A stretch of DNA of 64,000 nucleotides from UBA7662 sp943369355 (GCA_943369355.1 CALRMX020000002.1:248001-312000), one strand, 5' to 3'. Positions 1 to 9,546 are shown, numbered from the stretch's first letter. Translations and numbers: made by a program. The notes: generated by a model not told the origin, from the letters alone.

Positions 1-999
1 TGCCCCAGGGTAATACCCTTTGGCAAGTACCCGTAGCAAAGCGTTGTCGTAGGCTCTAAAACGCTGCTGCCATGCACTTGGCTCCACAACAGGTGATTTT
101 CCCTGTTTTAAGGCTTCTACGATTGCAGTGCTGTGCCGCTGGATGTTCTGAAAGGTATAGCCCGTTGACCCCTTGGTTTGGCCGCCAGCAGTGCCAATAA
201 ACACTGTTCGCCCTTCGCTCGTCGGAAACTTATGACTGGCCATAGGAATACGGCCTTGTTCTACATGCAGCATTTGATAGCGCTGTTCTCCCACAAATCT
301 TTTCATATAGTCGCGCAGGCGCTCTTCGTATGCCGGTCGCTCCCACACCTCCTCCGAAAAAACGGTGTACTCTACCAGCGCTCGGGTTTCGGAATAGGGC
401 AGTACATAAACGAAACAGCTTCCCTCGGGCTGCTCAACGCGAAAATCCATAAATATGGGGCACGAAGGATCGAATACTGACGACTCGCACTCCACATCCC
501 AGCCCATAAAATGCTGCCATAAGAACAAACCCTTTTTGGCAGCATGCACTTCTTCGTTCGAAAGCAAACTCGAAAAAGCCCAATCGGCGGTAAAACTCCC
601 CTCAGAGGTATCTACAATCGCCCTTCCTTGGTGATGGCCGATGTCGTAAATCTCTGCACGCCGAAAAGTCATGTGACTGCATTCGCGGATACGTGCTAGC
701 GCAAAGTCGTAAAAGTCGAGTCCACGAAGCATTTTATAGCGTATATCACCAAGGTCCAATTTGCGACTTTGGGATGGTCCGTGAAACCACATTTGGTCCC
801 AACTCCGAAATACGGCCTCATCGAAAGCGCCTGCCCCCACTTCCCAAAAACACCAGGTCCGGTCGTTCTCCTGTTTGGCAGCTCTATCGAGCAAAAGCAC
901 CCGCTTATCGGAAAAAGCAGGGTCGGCAAGGCGGTATGCCAAACTCAAGCCTGCCGCTCCCGATCCGGCAATAATGTAATCGAAATCTTGCGTACTCAA
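1..999 (-). CDS. crtY: Lycopene beta-cyclase (C-terminus beyond window)
   Basis: Converts lycopene to beta-carotene by cyclising both ends, as part of carotenoid synthesis at the membrane. I translated it by hand from the reverse strand. The N-terminus is a FAD/NAD-binding strand (YIIAGSGAAGLSLAYRLAD, about residues 8-26) followed by the cyclase signature NDRTWCFWE near residue 46. Further on are MDFR, FVYVLPYSET and GTAGGQTKGSTGYTF blocks typical of the Bacteroidota CrtY family. 333 codons are visible and the reading frame is open at the window edge, so the gene is cut off. The start is a TTG overlapping the TGA stop of the upstream membrane-protein gene, so the two are probably translationally coupled. 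No other carotenoid gene is visible here; they may lie beyond the left edge. Confidence 0.93.
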   Translation of the reverse strand, partial: MSTQDFDYIIAGSGAAGLSLAYRLADPAFSDKRVLLLDRAAKQENDRTWCFWEVGAGAFDEAVFRSWDQMWFHGPSQSRKLDLGDIRYKMLRGLDFYDFALARIRECSHMTFRRAEIYDIGHHQGRAIVDTSEGSFTADWAFSSLLSNEEVHAAKKGLFLWQHFMGWDVECESSVFDPSCPIFMDFRVEQPEGSCFVYVLPYSETRALVEYTVFSEEVWERPAYEERLRDYMKRFVGEQRYQMLHVEQGRIPMASHKFPTSEGRTVFIGTAGGQTKGSTGYTFQNIQRHSTAIVEALKQGKSPVVEPSAWQQRFRAYDNALLRVLAKGYYPGA

Positions 1000-1358
1000 G
1001 CCGATTTCAACCTTTTCTCAAATACGAATCGGGTTACCCACACGTAAACCGTCCAAGCTGTAAGCGTATGGGTAATGGTGCTCACTACTACTGTAGCCAC
1101 AACAAGCCCAGGGCCACCGGTGCCTATAATCGAGCCTACTGTTTCGAGCACTTTGGCTTGCGGGAACTGCAACGCCAAACAAATGCCGAGGGCAACGAGC
1201 TCTACTAAGGCGTACTTGTACCATTTCATGCCGGGTATAGGCAGCAAGCCTGTAAAAGCAGAGGCCAAAACGAAAAGCCCGAAGCTGTGCACATTAAACT
1301 GCATATGGATAAGCACCAGCAGCATGAGCAAATAGAGGTAAATGTGTTTACGAAACAT
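996..1358 (-). CDS. Small four-helix membrane protein of unknown function
   Basis: A 120-residue, very hydrophobic protein with about four membrane segments (roughly residues 7-22, 24-40, 47-66 and 80-108) and a basic C-terminal tail. I do not recognise a named family. It lies between a penicillin-acylase-like gene 8 bp upstream and crtY, whose TTG start overlaps its stop codon. That implies one transcript, and possibly a role in carotenoid or membrane-lipid processing. It is too short for a fused CrtYcd-type cyclase and lacks charged residues that would suggest an active site. The functional link to CrtY is an inference from position only. Confidence 0.7.
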   Translation of the reverse strand: MFRKHIYLYLLMLLVLIHMQFNVHSFGLFVLASAFTGLLPIPGMKWYKYALVELVALGICLALQFPQAKVLETVGSIIGTGGPGLVVATVVVSTITHTLTAWTVYVWVTRFVFEKRLKSA

Positions 1359-1366
1359 GGCTGGTA

Positions 1367-3727
1367 TTATTTGCGAGTGAACGAATAAGCGGTTTTATAC
1401 CTGTTGGCATCGAACGTTTTGCCCAAATCTGGAGCATGGTATACCCCGTTGAGCCAATGTTCTACTTGGTCGGAATAGTTTGCCGAATTAAAGCGGCCAC
1501 TTTGCCCCCCGGTAAGCATTAGCTGCACCTTCGGCCCATCGGGTGTTAGCTCGATGATGGTACGCATGCTCGCTGCATGGGTAGATGGAAGCCTGCTGGC
1601 AACATTTACGGTACGGTTACTTCCTGGCGAAGGAAACGGCAAGAGCGATAGTTGGGGTAAACGCGTGATGTGGTTCACTGCCGTTTGGTGAAACTTGCCA
1701 TACTGCCAATTTTCCTGGCCTACGCCAAAACGCTCGGTAAGGTCGGCCCAACTGGCATCCCACGCCTTGGCAACGATTTCTTTCACGGCCATTTCGCCTG
1801 CCGATATCGGGAAACTGTCGGCAGCGGCGAGCTTCAAATAAATTTCTTGCTGTAGCGGATTAAACTTGAGCTCAGGATGAATAGCCAACTGTACCTGATC
1901 GGCCAACTTCAGCTTGAAATTATAAAATAGGGTCGGCTCAATGCGGTCGACCACCATGCTGCCATCCCAGCTGCCAAACAGCGCAAATTGTTCAGTTTTT
2001 AAATGTTTTTCGAGCAATGGGCGAATGATATCCCATTCCTTATCGATTATGTCGAGATGCAGCTCGCGCAATTCCTCAGGGCCCAGCTTTTCCCACGCAT
2101 TCATCCGCTCTGCAATACGTCGGCCCCGAGCACTGGCTTCATAACGGCTACTGAGCCATGCACTAAACGGATGGTCGACATGTTCTTGGTTGGCAGAGGC
2201 AGTCCAGCCGCGCGCAGGGTTTTTGTGGTTGAGGAACTGATGTACCGGCACAAAGGGTGCTTTATTTGCGGCTTTTACCCCTAAGCGCACGCCCTTCACG
2301 GGGTCGCGGTGGATAGATGCCATGCCGCCCGTCATCAGCCCAATATTGCCTTGTTTGTCGGCCAAAATAAAATTCTGAGGTGGGTGCATGAAGTTTAGGA
2401 TGGCCGAAAAGCCTTCATCAACCGTTTTGGCCTTTTCTAAGCCGGCAAATGCAATACCTTCGTTACTTTTTTGCTGGGCCACCCAATTTACGGCTATCCA
2501 TCTTCCACCCATGCCGGTGGTATCTACCGGACCAAAGTGGCTTCTCCAATACGATTGTACTACTGTTCCCTTGCCACGAACTTCGATCAGCTCCTCAAAT
2601 CGCTCCAGTGGCTGAAGTTTTCCATCCAAATAATAATGTCCTTCTTCGTCGGTATTGAGCTCGTAAAAATCTACCAAATCCCAAGTGGCATTGGTCATGC
2701 CCCAGGCAATATGTTCGTTGAATCCGGTGATGATAAATGGCTCGCCAGGGATGCTAAAGCCACGGCGTAGCTGACCGTCGGATACTATTTGCACTTCGTA
2801 CCAGGTAGATGGCAAGGCAATCTGTAAATGGGTGTCGTTACACAAGATGGGGTTGCCCGACTTAGACTTGCTGGGTCCAACCACCCAGTTGTTGCTGCCT
2901 AAGCTAAGCTCGTCTTGGTTCTTTTCAAGCGCATAAGGAAAACGATATCCAGGCCCCTTCGCCAAAATTTCGGGCTGCTGACTCCTGGTGAGCGCAACAA
3001 AAGTGCTATCGTTCATCACAAAGTCGGGGTAGATTGGAAATGCGGCTTGTGTGTAGAGTCCAAACCACTGGTTATATAAGGCATCTCCCAACAACGAGCG
3101 TGCTTCGGTAGCCTTCAAATCGTCTTCGTTGTAGGTAAGTACGTGGTTCATGTACCGTATGAGGTAAAACATGTTCTCGGGACGAAAAGGGGTTGGCCGA
3201 AAATCGAGCAAGTGAAACTCCACCGGCAATGAACCGAAAGGCATGAGGTTAATGTACTCGTTGATGCCTGCACAATAGGCCTCAAAACGCGCGGCAAGGG
3301 CAGGATCTTCGGCCTTGTATTCCTCGTACCAAATAGGTGCTAGACTGTCGAACTCAAACTTACGCCAGAAACGATCGCTTGGAAGTGCCACTTCTCCGGC
3401 CACCTCCGAGAGTTGGCCTTTCACCGTGCGCATGAGCATTTCCATCTGGAACAGGCGATCGCGGGCATGCATATAACCCAATGCATAACTGGCAGCATCG
3501 TCGTTGGGAGCAAAAATCGAAGGCACACCCAGGCTGTCGACACCAATTTGTACCGCCCCATAGGGCGTTTCACGCAATTCCAACGACTCTTCGTGGTAAT
3601 TGTTGATGTGTAATGGAGAACTGGCGTAGGTAAATAAATAACCAAATCTTGGGTTTGTACCCCAACGATTTAGCAAAACGAAGAGCCATAAGACCAGTAA
3701 AATCAGCGGCAGAAGTTTTCGAAACAT
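1367..3727 (-). CDS. Penicillin acylase family (S45, Ntn-hydrolase) protein
   Basis: Related to penicillin/acyl-homoserine-lactone acylases, which cleave amide bonds with an N-terminal nucleophile exposed by self-cleavage. The N-terminus is a membrane anchor or signal (residues 3-20). The alpha-chain part includes YALGYMHARDRLFQMEM. The nucleophile motif is LGSNNW with Ser278, followed by the family-typical SGNPILCNDTHL and by a beta-chain in which WGMTNATWDLVDFYE and the late Asn-containing motif SPGSNRTVN are visible. 786 residues is usual for the family. It is the first gene of a probable three-gene unit with the small membrane protein and crtY. The natural substrate cannot be read from the sequence; a cell-envelope or signalling amide is possible. 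Confidence 0.9.
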   Translation of the reverse strand: MFRKLLPLILLVLWLFVLLNRWGTNPRFGYLFTYASSPLHINNYHEESLELRETPYGAVQIGVDSLGVPSIFAPNDDAASYALGYMHARDRLFQMEMLMRTVKGQLSEVAGEVALPSDRFWRKFEFDSLAPIWYEEYKAEDPALAARFEAYCAGINEYINLMPFGSLPVEFHLLDFRPTPFRPENMFYLIRYMNHVLTYNEDDLKATEARSLLGDALYNQWFGLYTQAAFPIYPDFVMNDSTFVALTRSQQPEILAKGPGYRFPYALEKNQDELSLGSNNWVVGPSKSKSGNPILCNDTHLQIALPSTWYEVQIVSDGQLRRGFSIPGEPFIITGFNEHIAWGMTNATWDLVDFYELNTDEEGHYYLDGKLQPLERFEELIEVRGKGTVVQSYWRSHFGPVDTTGMGGRWIAVNWVAQQKSNEGIAFAGLEKAKTVDEGFSAILNFMHPPQNFILADKQGNIGLMTGGMASIHRDPVKGVRLGVKAANKAPFVPVHQFLNHKNPARGWTASANQEHVDHPFSAWLSSRYEASARGRRIAERMNAWEKLGPEELRELHLDIIDKEWDIIRPLLEKHLKTEQFALFGSWDGSMVVDRIEPTLFYNFKLKLADQVQLAIHPELKFNPLQQEIYLKLAAADSFPISAGEMAVKEIVAKAWDASWADLTERFGVGQENWQYGKFHQTAVNHITRLPQLSLLPFPSPGSNRTVNVASRLPSTHAASMRTIIELTPDGPKVQLMLTGGQSGRFNSANYSDQVEHWLNGVYHAPDLGKTFDANRYKTAYSFTRK

Positions 3728-3792
3728 GGCAGTTTGGTAGTACTACGAATTACGTGTATTGGCGGCATAGAAACAAATTAAGTCGTAGGATG

Positions 3793-3823
3793 TTGGGGTA
3801 CATACGCTTATTGCTTATGTTTG
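3793..3823 (+). promoter_or_regulatory. Bacteroidota-type promoter of the TonB receptor gene
   Basis: A TTG (-33 element) at 3793-3795 is followed after 20 bp by TATGTTTG at 3816-3823, an exact match to the TAnnTTTG -7 consensus of the Bacteroidota housekeeping sigma factor. The downstream ATG is 22 bp beyond the -7 box. The sequence match is direct; the promoter activity is inferred. Confidence 0.7.
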
Positions 3824-3845
3824 AAGAACCGACTCAAACGAACCT

Positions 3846-6620
3846 ATGTCAAAAACGATGAAGGCACTGCCTTTTTGCCTGCTGTTTTTACTAATTAGCG
3901 CATTCAGTTCTGCGCAAACGCTTACGGGAACTATCCGCGATGCGGCGAACAACGAGCCACTGATCGGCGCTTCCATAGTCATTAAAGGAACAACCATTGG
4001 AACTACTACCGACTTAAACGGCCGATTTACGCTCAGCGTAAATCGCAAGCCACCTTTCACTGTGGTTATTTCGTACATCGGTTACCGATCGTCGGAACAG
4101 AACATTACCAACCTCGACAAACCCTTAACGTTTAAGTTGGATGCCGACAATGTGACCCTGCAAAGCGTAGAAGTCGTAGACAGCAGAATTACCGAAAAAC
4201 AACGCGAATCGGCATTGACGGTGGAGGCCATGGATATTCTCGCCATCAAAGAAACCCCGGCACCAAGTTTTTACCAAGGGCTGGGCAACCTCAAGGGGGT
4301 AGATATGACTACCGCGAGCCTTGGTTTTGTCGTGATCAATACACGCGGCTTTAACAGCACCTCGCCCGTTCGTTCGTTGCAGTTGATCGATGGTGTCGAC
4401 AACCAATCGCCAGGTCTTAACTTTTCGTTAGGCAATTTCTTGGGCGCAAGTGAGCTTGATGTACAAAAGGTAGATCTAATTGTAGGCGCATCGTCGGCAT
4501 TTTATGGCCCTAATGCCTTCAATGGGGTTATTTCGATGACTACCAAAAGTCCATTTGTGCATCAAGGTTTGTCGGCCAGCATGAAAGCCGGCGAGCGGGC
4601 TTTGTTCGAAACCGCGGTGCGCTATGCGCAGGCATACAAAGACAAAAATGGCAACGACAAATACGCGTGGAAATTCAACTTCTTTTATTTGCGCGCCAAC
4701 GATTGGGAGGCCGACAATATGGCGGCTTCGACCGATTCGCGTGTTTCTGCCGACAGCCCTGGGGGTTACGATGCAGTTAACCGCTACGGCGATGAAGATC
4801 AGTCGGGTGGTAACGATTTTAGTCAGCCCTTTAGCCAACGTAATTATCCCGGCTTGGGCATTTTCTATCGCACAGGCTACGAAGAGAGAGACTTAGTCGA
4901 TTACGACACGCGCAACCTTAAGTTGAGTGGCGCATTTCACTATATGCTCACGCCAAAGATTGAATTGATTGCCGCATCAAATTTTGGAACTGGGACAACC
5001 GTTTATCAAGGTGAAAACCGGTTCAGTTTAAAAGACATTTTATTTTTCCAAAACCGAGTAGAAGTTCGGAAGCAAGACGACTGGTTTATACGCGCTTATG
5101 CCACTAACGAAGATGCCGGAAATTCGTATGATGCAGTATTCACAGCCTACCGACTTCAGGACGCTGCCAAATCAAACGCAAGCTGGAATACACAATACTC
5201 AACGTACTGGAACCAGATTATCCGCCCGCAAGTATATGGCCTTCCTGGCATGCCCGGTCAGTTTTCGCCGAATTATAATCAGGCAGTTGCCGACTCGGTT
5301 ATCGCCGCGAACATTGATTTGATACGGATGTGGCACATGCAAACCCGCAATTCCGTTGATCAAAATGTTACAGGCAATCAGCAACCCTTTTTCGTGCCGG
5401 GCACCGCTCGTTTCGATTCGGCTTTTTCGGCCATTACGTCGAGACTTCCCTCAGAAGGTGGCACTTTGTTTTACGATAAGTCGGCATTGTACCATGCCCA
5501 AGCAGAGAAAAAGTTCCGTTTTGGCAAAGAATGGGTCGTGACTGCTGGTGCAAACTTTAGGCAATACCGCCCCGATAGCCGAGGAAGTATTTTTAGTGAT
5601 ACCCTCCAAGCCAACGGCACTTACCGCGAAATCGTCAACAGTGAGTTTGGAATTTATGCCGGTTTCGAGAAAAAATTCGGCGACTTCAAATGGAGCGGAA
5701 CGGCAAGGATGGACAAAAACCAAAACTTCCCTTACGTTTTTTCTCCAGCCACCTCGTTGGTGTACACTCCATCCGAAAAGCACACATTTAGAGTATCGTT
5801 ATCTTCGGCTCTTCGTAACCCAACTCTTGCCGATCAATATTTGTACTATAATGTCGGTAGAGCAATCCTACTTGGCAACCTCAGCGGATTCGACTCGTTA
5901 GTAACTGTAGGCTCATTTGTAGACTATCTCGATTCATTAAATACCAACCGGCTGCGCTATTTTAATGTTGCACCCATACGCCCCGAACAAGTAAGAACCA
6001 TTGAAGTTGGCTATCGCACCATGCTCAACAAGCTCTACCTCGACATGGGCTACTACTACAGCTGGTACACCAACTTTATCGGCTTCAACATCGGTTTGGA
6101 TGTTAACCTAACCACCTTTGGTCTACCAAGTAGCGTTCAAGCCTATCGTGTTGCCGCAAATAGCCGCGACATAGTAACCACTCAAGGATTTTCATTAGGT
6201 GGCAATTACTACTACAGCCGCAAGTATGCCTTCAACTTCAACTATTCATGGAATGTTTTGAATGTACGCGATAGCGACGACCCTATCATTCCTGCCTTTA
6301 ATACCCCCGAACATAAATTCAACATTGGTATCAGCGGTAAAGACTTAATCACTGAGATTCGCGGATTTAGTTTTACCGATTGGGGCTTCAACATCAACTA
6401 CAAATGGATTCAAGGTTTCCTATTCGAAGGTTCACCACAATTTACTGGCTTGATACCATCATATGGCCTTGTTGACGCTCAAATCAACAAAAATCTCCCT
6501 TTTTGGAAGATGAATGTTAAAATTGGTGCCTCCAACCTGCTTAACAACAAAGTATTTCAGGTATATGGTGGCCCACGTGTTGGTCGTTTGGCCTACATTT
6601 CATTAAATTTGGATATCTAA
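3846..6620 (+). CDS. TonB-dependent outer-membrane receptor with carboxypeptidase-like N-domain
   Basis: A 924-residue outer-membrane barrel that imports a ligand using TonB energy. It has a signal peptide ending near FSSAQ, a CarboxypepD_reg-like beta-sandwich (about residues 24-105, with the GTTIGTTTDLNGRFTL pattern), a plug domain (about 120-240, including VVINTRGFNSTSP and the GASSAFYGPNAFNGVI segment), then a long barrel rich in aromatic strands that ends in LAYISLNLDI. It is not a SusC-type partner: no SusD gene follows. A T9SS-sorted hydrolase-like gene lies 22 bp downstream on the same strand, suggesting joint transcription. A second in-frame ATG four codons in gives a tidier signal peptide. 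The ligand is unknown. Confidence 0.93.
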   Translation: MSKTMKALPFCLLFLLISAFSSAQTLTGTIRDAANNEPLIGASIVIKGTTIGTTTDLNGRFTLSVNRKPPFTVVISYIGYRSSEQNITNLDKPLTFKLDADNVTLQSVEVVDSRITEKQRESALTVEAMDILAIKETPAPSFYQGLGNLKGVDMTTASLGFVVINTRGFNSTSPVRSLQLIDGVDNQSPGLNFSLGNFLGASELDVQKVDLIVGASSAFYGPNAFNGVISMTTKSPFVHQGLSASMKAGERALFETAVRYAQAYKDKNGNDKYAWKFNFFYLRANDWEADNMAASTDSRVSADSPGGYDAVNRYGDEDQSGGNDFSQPFSQRNYPGLGIFYRTGYEERDLVDYDTRNLKLSGAFHYMLTPKIELIAASNFGTGTTVYQGENRFSLKDILFFQNRVEVRKQDDWFIRAYATNEDAGNSYDAVFTAYRLQDAAKSNASWNTQYSTYWNQIIRPQVYGLPGMPGQFSPNYNQAVADSVIAANIDLIRMWHMQTRNSVDQNVTGNQQPFFVPGTARFDSAFSAITSRLPSEGGTLFYDKSALYHAQAEKKFRFGKEWVVTAGANFRQYRPDSRGSIFSDTLQANGTYREIVNSEFGIYAGFEKKFGDFKWSGTARMDKNQNFPYVFSPATSLVYTPSEKHTFRVSLSSALRNPTLADQYLYYNVGRAILLGNLSGFDSLVTVGSFVDYLDSLNTNRLRYFNVAPIRPEQVRTIEVGYRTMLNKLYLDMGYYYSWYTNFIGFNIGLDVNLTTFGLPSSVQAYRVAANSRDIVTTQGFSLGGNYYYSRKYAFNFNYSWNVLNVRDSDDPIIPAFNTPEHKFNIGISGKDLITEIRGFSFTDWGFNINYKWIQGFLFEGSPQFTGLIPSYGLVDAQINKNLPFWKMNVKIGASNLLNNKVFQVYGGPRVGRLAYISLNLDI

Positions 6621-6642
6621 GCTTGCCTAAAATCAACCCATT

Positions 6643-8259
6643 ATGACAAAAAGACTACAACTTTTCGCATTCATTGCAATGCTTCTATTAGGTAGCACTG
6701 CTGTAGCTCAGCAGCGTTATTTGACCGAAGTTTTCACCGATGCACAAATTACAGTGACCAGTAACGTGGTATACGCACGAAATCACTTGTTTTTCCCCCC
6801 AACTACCACCTTTCCGATTGACTCATTGCGGATGCGTGTGTATCAACCCTCACAGTCGGCGGACAACAACACTGCACGCCCGATCATGATTTACATCCAC
6901 ACGGGTAACTTCCTTCCCCCAATCATTAACGGTGGAATCACGGGCTCGATCAGCGACTCAGCTGCCGTGAACCTTTGCCGTCAGTGGGCAAAGCGTGGCT
7001 ATGTGGTATTTGCTCCAACATATCGCTTAGGCTGGAACCCGCTGGCAACTTCTGAGTTAGAGCGTCGCGTTCAGCTTCTAAATGCCGTTTATCGCGCGAT
7101 TAACGACATCAAGGCTTCGGTTCGCTTTATTCGCAAAACAGTAGCTGTTGATGGCAACCCTTACAAAGTAGACGACACCAAGATTGTGCTTTATGGACAA
7201 GGTTCTGGCGGTTATGTTGCTTTGGCTTATGCCACTTTAGACAAGTTTAGCGAAATGGCCATCCCGGGCAAATTCACTTTACCAAACGGCAACAGCATGA
7301 TCGACACCAACATTGTTGGTAATATCGCTGGTTTTGGCGGTCAACTAAATGTAAGCAACTGGCCTGGCTATTCTTCATCAGTAAGTATGGTTATCAATGC
7401 TGGTGGTGCCTTGGCCGATACTAGCTGGCTTGAAGCAGGTAACGTGCCTATGGTTTCGTTCCATGCCGTACGCGACCCATTTGCACCTTATGGTAACGGT
7501 ACCGTAATTGTACCTACTACCAACGAAAACGTTGTTGACGTAAGTGGTGCTGGAGTGTTCATTGCCAAAGCCAACGCATTAGGCAACAACGCGCCTTTCG
7601 CAAATCCTGGTCAATTTACCGACCCCGTTTCAACAGTAGCTCGCTCATGGTACAACCAGACTATCGACTACATTTATCCTGCTCCATTTAATACTATCAA
7701 CGTGGGTTCTGGTGAAGGTTTATTCCCAATTGTTCGTCCAATTCGTAACCAAATCAGCGTATTTGCTAACGAAGGTGACCCTTGGACATGGTGGGATTCT
7801 ACCACCCTCGTAGCTGTAGTTGCTGCTACCAACGCTGCCACTGGTGGCACATACAATGCGCAACAATTGCACCTTCAAGGTTTAGCTGGTAACCCAGGAA
7901 TGGGCCGCACCAAAAGCTTGACCTTTATCGATACCATTCAGGCATACATTCACCCACGTATCGTAAACGTCCTCGGTTTACCTGGAAACAATATAAGCGT
8001 GGCAGGTGTAGCTCGTGATAACTTCATTCTTACTGCGTACCCTAACCCAACCGAAGGCGATTTCAGCCTCCGTGTAGATGCTGCGAACAACATCCGTTCG
8101 ATTCGTGTATACGACATCATTGGTAAAGAAGTTCGTGCTATCGACGATGTTAATGCCACCGAATTCACAGTTACTCGCGATGGATTAACCAGCGGTATTT
8201 ACTTCGTTAAAGTGCGCACCGACAAAGGAGATGCAACGCGTAAAATGAACTTGAAGTAA
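6643..8259 (+). CDS. Secreted alpha/beta-hydrolase-like protein with T9SS sorting domain
   Basis: 538 residues: a signal peptide (MTKRLQLFAFIAMLLLGSTA...AQQ), an alpha/beta-hydrolase fold with IYIHTGNF in the oxyanion region and the carboxylesterase-like APTYRLGW block, and a C-terminal type-A T9SS sorting domain of about 75 residues starting at YPNPTEGDF and ending in a Lys-rich tail. The protein should therefore be exported through the outer membrane and anchored or released. Unusually, the elbow that normally reads GxSxG reads G185-Q-G-S-G-G190. In an alignment with esterases such as GESAGG, the nucleophile position falls on Gly187, so the protein may be a non-catalytic binding protein, or Ser188 may act in a shifted elbow. 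It follows a TonB receptor, perhaps as its partner. Confidence 0.85.
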   Translation: MTKRLQLFAFIAMLLLGSTAVAQQRYLTEVFTDAQITVTSNVVYARNHLFFPPTTTFPIDSLRMRVYQPSQSADNNTARPIMIYIHTGNFLPPIINGGITGSISDSAAVNLCRQWAKRGYVVFAPTYRLGWNPLATSELERRVQLLNAVYRAINDIKASVRFIRKTVAVDGNPYKVDDTKIVLYGQGSGGYVALAYATLDKFSEMAIPGKFTLPNGNSMIDTNIVGNIAGFGGQLNVSNWPGYSSSVSMVINAGGALADTSWLEAGNVPMVSFHAVRDPFAPYGNGTVIVPTTNENVVDVSGAGVFIAKANALGNNAPFANPGQFTDPVSTVARSWYNQTIDYIYPAPFNTINVGSGEGLFPIVRPIRNQISVFANEGDPWTWWDSTTLVAVVAATNAATGGTYNAQQLHLQGLAGNPGMGRTKSLTFIDTIQAYIHPRIVNVLGLPGNNISVAGVARDNFILTAYPNPTEGDFSLRVDAANNIRSIRVYDIIGKEVRAIDDVNATEFTVTRDGLTSGIYFVKVRTDKGDATRKMNLK

Positions 8260-8283
8260 TTCTTCAAACTCACTTTTCACAAA

Positions 8284-8318
8284 CCCTCAACAGGAAACTG
8301 TTGGGGGTTTTTTATTTT
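8284..8318 (+). terminator. Rho-independent terminator
   Basis: The stem CCCTCAACAG / CTGTTGGGGG (one G-T wobble) with a GAAA loop is followed by a T-rich tract. It lies 24 bp after the stop of the hydrolase-like gene and separates it from the next plus-strand gene. Confidence 0.88.
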
Positions 8319-8343
8319 GCCGGGATAAATCTTAGCTTGCCAT

Positions 8344-9546
8344 ATGTCAAAGCAAGTTTTTATACCACTTCTTTTTTTCATCAGTGTATTCAAGTTTTTA
8401 GCCGCACAACCCTTTGTGGCTGGGCAGGTTTATTATTCGACCGATAGCCTAATCGAATACCGTTGTGGGAACCTCCCCCTCATTTTGAGTGCACCACACG
8501 GCGGCTACCTCAGCCCTGCCAATTTTCCCGATCGCATTTGCCCCGACGCGGTGACAGTTCGCGATGGCTTCACGCAAGAACTAACCCGCGCAATCGACTC
8601 GCTGTATTTACTCCGCCACGGTTGTCGTCCACACGTGGTCATAAATCGTTTGGCACGCACCAAACTCGACCCCAATCGCGACTTACCGTTAGCCACTTGC
8701 GATAGTCCTCAAGCTTTAGCAGCATGGACAGCCTATCACACTTTTCTAGATTCGGCCAGAACCGCAGTTACTCGGCAATTTGGTAAAGGTTTGTTACTCG
8801 ACATTCATGGACATGCGCATGCTATTGCCCGTATTGAACTCGGTTACCAACTCACCGGCGAACAGCTACGCGAAAGCGATTCGGCCATTAATGCTCCATT
8901 CAGAGTGCAGCGAAGTGGTATTAGGAGTTTAGTTCAAATCAATCTGGCCCAATACAACCATGTAGCCTTATTACGTGGCGAATACGCACTGGGAACCACG
9001 CTACAATCTGCCGGATACCCGTCGGTGCCTTCTCAATCAGATCCCTTTCCATTGGCCTCAGAACCCTACTTCAGCGGGGCATACATCACCGAAAGGCACG
9101 GTAGCAGCTCAGGTGGCGCCATCGACGCTGTTCAGCTTGAGCACTACATGGCGGGTATACGCGACAACGCTATTAACCGAAGTAAGTATGCCGACACCTT
9201 ACGCGCCGTAACCAATCGCTTTCTAGCTACACACTATTTCGGCAATACTGCTTTTTTGACCTCCTGTTCAGCCGCCCCCAATTCCATTTCAGCAATACCG
9301 GGAAAAGCTGTTTGGTTCAAAATGTACCCCAACCCCAGTAGCTCTTTTTATATAGATGCAGAAACCCATGGAGAGCTCCTGATTTACGATTTACAGGGAA
9401 AATGCCTATTCAAAACGCCTTTGACCGCGGGAATACAATCAGTCTCGCCCTATTTAGTTGCGGGTATTTACTACCTTAAATTACGGTCACAGAATCAATC
9501 AACCAGTTGGGTTCGATGGCTAAACACCCAAACAACCCCTTATTAA
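8344..9546 (+). CDS. N-formylglutamate-amidohydrolase-like secreted protein with T9SS sorting domain
   Basis: A 400-residue protein with a signal peptide (cleavage near FLAAQ). Its domain resembles the N-formylglutamate amidohydrolase/HutG family: SAPHGG near residue 48 gives a likely metal-binding His, NRLARTKLDPNRD matches the conserved Arg/Asp block, and DIHGHAH matches the second metal-binding His motif. In the family these residues bind zinc and hydrolyse an N-acyl amide. The last 75 or so residues (from MYPNPSSSF to YYLKLRSQ) form a type-A T9SS sorting domain, so this copy should act at the cell surface, not in cytoplasmic histidine breakdown. No hut genes are nearby. The real substrate is unknown. 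Confidence 0.82.
   Translation: MSKQVFIPLLFFISVFKFLAAQPFVAGQVYYSTDSLIEYRCGNLPLILSAPHGGYLSPANFPDRICPDAVTVRDGFTQELTRAIDSLYLLRHGCRPHVVINRLARTKLDPNRDLPLATCDSPQALAAWTAYHTFLDSARTAVTRQFGKGLLLDIHGHAHAIARIELGYQLTGEQLRESDSAINAPFRVQRSGIRSLVQINLAQYNHVALLRGEYALGTTLQSAGYPSVPSQSDPFPLASEPYFSGAYITERHGSSSGGAIDAVQLEHYMAGIRDNAINRSKYADTLRAVTNRFLATHYFGNTAFLTSCSAAPNSISAIPGKAVWFKMYPNPSSSFYIDAETHGELLIYDLQGKCLFKTPLTAGIQSVSPYLVAGIYYLKLRSQNQSTSWVRWLNTQTTPY

Noticed and set aside
696..929. Minus-strand frame inside crtY as a separate gene
   Set aside because: It is an alternate-frame shadow; the true frame of lycopene cyclase runs through the whole region without a stop.
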